Made by a program: the position numbers and the translations under genes. A DNA stretch of 64,000 nucleotides from Isoetes taiwanensis (lineage: Eukaryota; Streptophyta; Lycopodiopsida; Isoetales; Isoetaceae): NCBI GenBank assembly GCA_021234155.1, contig JAJEKV010000024.1, forward strand, positions 18,581,858 to 18,645,857. The letters are read 5' to 3'. Below, one piece after another: positions 60,812 through 64,000 of this stretch (position 1 is its first letter; each line of letters opens with the position of its first letter). The notes beneath the pieces are model-generated. The model was not told where the DNA came from, did no database searches, and saw only the letters and a program-made list of their open reading frames with translations.

Positions 60812-63061
60812 AGTTTATCAATAAACCGAAGCCAGAACCGAAGGAAGATAAAGTGTATAAGGTCGCACAGAGGAGGTGAATATATCTCCTCGATGAATTT
60901 AAAGCTTTTGTGCAAACAGGAATCAAGAGGCAATTGACATGTAGATACCTCACCACAACAAAATGGAGTTGCAGAAAGAAAAAAATATGGAACATTGCTT
61001 GACAAGAGGTCCATGTTGAAGCATTCCTCGCTTACCAAATTATTTATGGGATGAAGCCGTGAAGACTACCGCCTACATTCAAAAACTTTGTTACTCTTCT
61101 ATCAAGTATTAAAGGTGCAATTCCGTAAATGTTTAACTGTAAGTCACCTTTTCTTATGATAGATTAAAAGTATATGGGTGTTTATGTTTTGTACATGTGC
61201 CTCAAGAACTAAGGAAAAGTTGGATGATAGAGCATATTATCTTATCTAGTAGGGTATGATTCTAACCTCAAAGCATTTAGATTATATGATCCTCGCTAGA
61301 AGAAAAATTTTTCATAGTGAGTAGAGATGTGGTTTTCAATGAAACGTAATTTTATAGAAAAATTCCCAAGATAAATACTCAAGATCCATGTGAAATGAAA
61401 GGAAAGATAGTATTGAAGTTACAAATCAGCCAATAAGTGAAGAGGGAAAAACTCAAGGATTGGAGCGTAGATTTGAGTGACTCGAGCACGAGTCGGCGAT
61501 TCAAGTAATGTTATTGGAGCCGTATGGAATCAAGTACAGCAAGAGATTGAACACCGGAGGCGTAAGTTGATAGACCAAAAGAAAACCCAAACAACGTAAG
61601 CTCAAATATTGGCGGTGTAATAGCCAAAACATAATTTGGAGTCTCATGGTGGAACTCTAACTTGGAAAAAGTAAGACTTAGATCTCGTGTAGTGAGAAAT
61701 TAATACCGATTGATTGATTTTGATACTTGAAATGCATAAAGATTCCACACAAAATTATATGGAGGTACCAAAATATGAATGGAAAGAACTGAAATGTGCT
61801 ATGGAAGAAGAAATGAGAGCATTCAAAAGAATGCAAACATTTATACAGTTGGTGGATATTCCTTCCGAGCAAGAATATAGTTGGAAGTAAGTGGATCTAT
61901 AGAATAAAAACCGTGAGTAGACAAAAATACAAAGAAATTCAAAGCTTACTTGTCAAGTATGTGGCTTACACGTAAAAGGGAAGATTTTTGATGAAACATT
62001 CTCACCATTAGTAAAGATAAATAGTTTGGAGAAATGTTATTCGCTATTGCTAATGCTTGTGACCTTTGAAATCCATCATGTTGATGTAAGTACAAAGATT
62101 CTTGAATGCTAAATTAGAGGAGAAATTTATTTAAGACCCCACTGGTTTGAAGAGAGGAAAAGTGAAAAATTGGAAGTTGAATAGAAAGCGCTCTATGGTC
62201 TTAAACAATCTCCTAGGGAAATGGTATAAATGTAGAACAAGGTTTTGAGAAGCTCACTATGATGGTGTAATATCTATAGGTTCAAATGGGAGATGCCCTC
62301 GTAATATCGCTTTATATGTTGGATGACAATATTATGATATCAAAGGGAACTCAAGTACTAAATCATTGCAAAGATACTTAAAGAAACGCATTCCAAATGA
62401 GTGATCTTGAGAATTAAAGGTTTCTCGGCATAGATGTTTACAGGACAGAATCACAAGATATTAGCTTGAGTCAGTCATGACATATTCAAAACATGTTGGA
62501 AGAAATTTCATATGGAAGATTGCACATGGCATATACTCCTATGGTTCCCGGTCACGTAATTTCGCAGTATATGAGTCCAAAGACGTAAAATAGAAAGCAA
62601 ACAAAATGGAGAAAATACCTGGCTGTATTTGATTGGTTGTTTGAAAGTCCCATGTAGCCACTGTACTAGACCCCACATTGCATTTGCGCTAATATTCCCG
62701 CAGGGTACAATGACAAGGCCGGGTAAAGGACACCTGAATGTTGTGCGATTCTCAAATACTTGAAAGGTACAATGCATTTTGGTATAGTATTTAATGAAAC
62801 CAACTTGCAATTGCGTGCTTATTGTGATGCCGGGATTGGGGAGGAGATTTAGATAAACAAAATCAACTCTCGATATGTTATTATTTTATTAGGTGGAGCC
62901 CCAGCTGTTTGAAGTGCAAGAAGCAAAGCAAAGATTATGTTATCTATACCGTCGAAAGTACAACTCAAAGAGCCCTTCGTTGACTAAGGAACTTATTTTG
63001 GGAAAGAAGGTTATGGGCCTAATTTGGATTTGTTCTCAAAGAGGACCAACAAGCATTTAGC

Positions 63062-63086
63062 ATAGGGATATATATATATATATATT
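63062..63086. repeat. TA dinucleotide run
   Basis: GGATATATATATATATATAT lies within the RNase H region of the copia element. It is a small low-complexity expansion that breaks the reading frame. Confidence 0.8.
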
Positions 63087-63282
63087 GTATACCTTACCTA
63101 AAGGTCAAAACACAAGTTCATTTCATCGTGAGATATGGTCAAATCGTCATGCATTTGACCTATGTTAGTACAACCTCGGGACAAAGAGCGTATATTCTTA
63201 CAAAGGCACTACCATTATCCGTATTCCGTGAAATAAGGAAATTATTACAATGTGATGACAGGGAATATCACATGAAGGGGAA

Positions 63283-63787
63283 TGTTGGAAATGACAAATT
63301 TATGTGTCATGTGATATTCTAATCTATGAGAAGCAAGCAAGGATTAGAGTGTCAACATTGATCTATGAGAAGCAAGTAAGATCAACCTAAGGAAGTATGA
63401 AAATATGTGAAAGGCGTGGCGCGTGTACTACCTGCACGCTGCTAGGCTCGCCGTAAATGCTTGATACCCCGCCTCGCCACTTAGGCCTTTGGGGTTGACC
63501 GTCAAATCCGCCAAAAGTCAACGATACCGGAACTTACGCGACAGCAGGCATCCTAATATTGTAAGTAAGTTGAAAACTTTCTATATGAAGGGCATGCACA
63601 TTTGACAAGTGTATATACCTGTGTTGGTAAGAAAAATAAAATAGATGAATGATGGGGATAGAGAAGTGTTAGCCGCGGGTAGGCCGACATGTGTGCGTAG
63701 TATGCAGCCTATAGGTGTGAGGGGTTTTGAAGGTGGGAGATGAGTTCACACACTTTGGGTTCACAAATCCCAAGCTCTCATTCTAAA
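63283..63787 (+). repeat. 3' LTR of the plus-strand copia element
   Basis: It is about 505 bp, starts TGTTGGAAATGACAAATTTA directly after the polypurine tract GAAGGGGAA, and ends near CATTCTAAA. The exact 3' end is blurred relative to the left LTR. Confidence 0.85.
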
Positions 63788-64000
63788 TGGGTAATTGCTA
63801 AGGATGAACTAGTAGAAGGATGAAGCTTCTGCAGCAAGGGATGAATCGCCAAGCTTAGGGACGGGATCTGCTCTCGCAGCTTAAGGACGCTCGTGTCCTG
63901 GCCGCGATCGAAATTTTTTCGAAGAAAGCATAGCACGGCTACGCTCCTGCACTCGCCAACCTTGCAATTGGAGGAAAAAGCTTATCTGAATAAAAAGTGG
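63788..64000. other. Right edge, unassigned
   Basis: No complete gene is seen. The segment AAGCTTCTGC..GGGATGAAT at about 63822-63847 resembles the bases just upstream of the left LTR. Confidence 0.3.

Larger units (their letters stand above)
58464..63787 (+). mobile_element. Ty1/copia LTR retrotransposon, full-length but inactive
   Basis: It has two LTRs (58464-58987 and 63283-~63787), a primer-binding site TTGTATCAGAAAGCC at 58988 and a polypurine tract GAAGGGGAA just before the right LTR. In the 4.3-kb interior the order is gag (KEMWDYLIKHYEQKSSSQ near 59385-59440) and zinc knuckles (NQFGHLKSECPK near 59800; CFNCEG near 59860). Next come a protease remnant (VVIDS near 60117, then HMLKDWEKKEGHVQLGDGG) and pre-integrase WHNRLCHVNV (about 60500). 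Integrase follows (HFDLYTQIYGPINVTSLSGH, FMSFIDDFS, QQNGVAERK near 60960). Reverse transcriptase has FDETFSPLVK near 61990, HHVDVSTK and ALYGLKQSPRE near 62190. RNase H is last (LKYLKGTMHFGI near 62755; YVSTTSGQRAYILTKALP near 63155-63210). Stops and frameshifts are scattered throughout, part of which may be sequencing error. Confidence 0.93.

Overview
This window is nuclear DNA of a land plant, most likely a seed plant with a large, repeat-filled genome. Three things support this: a spliced gene of the plant SAP30 (AFR) type, two Ty1/copia LTR retrotransposons with plant-type organisation, and the absence of any dense gene order, operon, rRNA or tRNA. About 95% of the window is repeats and decayed mobile elements. 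Much of the repeat sequence looks like imperfectly polished long-read data: tandem copies are identical over hundreds of bases, then abruptly disagree, mostly at CAG/CTG positions. Reading-frame breaks in the repeats should therefore be read cautiously.

Layout. 0.5-5.0 kb: a degenerate tandem array with a period of about 0.9 kb. 5.0-6.4 kb: AT-rich sequence without recognised content. 6.4-32.9 kb: a tandem array of a roughly 3.35-kb unit (eight anchored copies, the last cut short). Its minus strand carries exon-like open segments with splice signals, so the unit seems to derive from a multi-exon gene that I cannot identify. Two units carry the same MITE at the same site, and inner and outer units differ by a small deletion, which gives a history for the array. 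32.9-33.35 kb: an A-rich end followed by a very CpG-dense block. 34.8-36.0 kb: the one convincing host gene, a SAP30-like histone deacetylase complex subunit on the minus strand with at least five exons.

36.3-51.7 kb: decayed repeats. These are a pair of ~650-bp direct repeats (37.1 and 41.0 kb), a GGT microsatellite, a minus-strand copia element (42.1-45.1 kb), a ~100-bp minisatellite (45.3-46.2 kb), a possible gypsy primer-binding site (47.6 kb), a ~340-bp tandem duplication (48.6-49.3 kb) and a LINE 3' end with poly(A) (to 50.7 kb). 51.7-58.1 kb: a long C/T-only tract split by a non-autonomous LTR element whose two 2.3-kb LTRs enclose only ~0.39 kb; a 5-bp target duplication is visible. 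58.5-63.8 kb: a complete but inactive plus-strand copia element with both LTRs, primer-binding site, gag, protease, integrase, reverse transcriptase, RNase H and polypurine tract.

Only the SAP30-like gene looks functional. In other plants this family acts with SIN3-type histone deacetylase complexes. The rest of the window records tandem amplification and nested retrotransposition around it.
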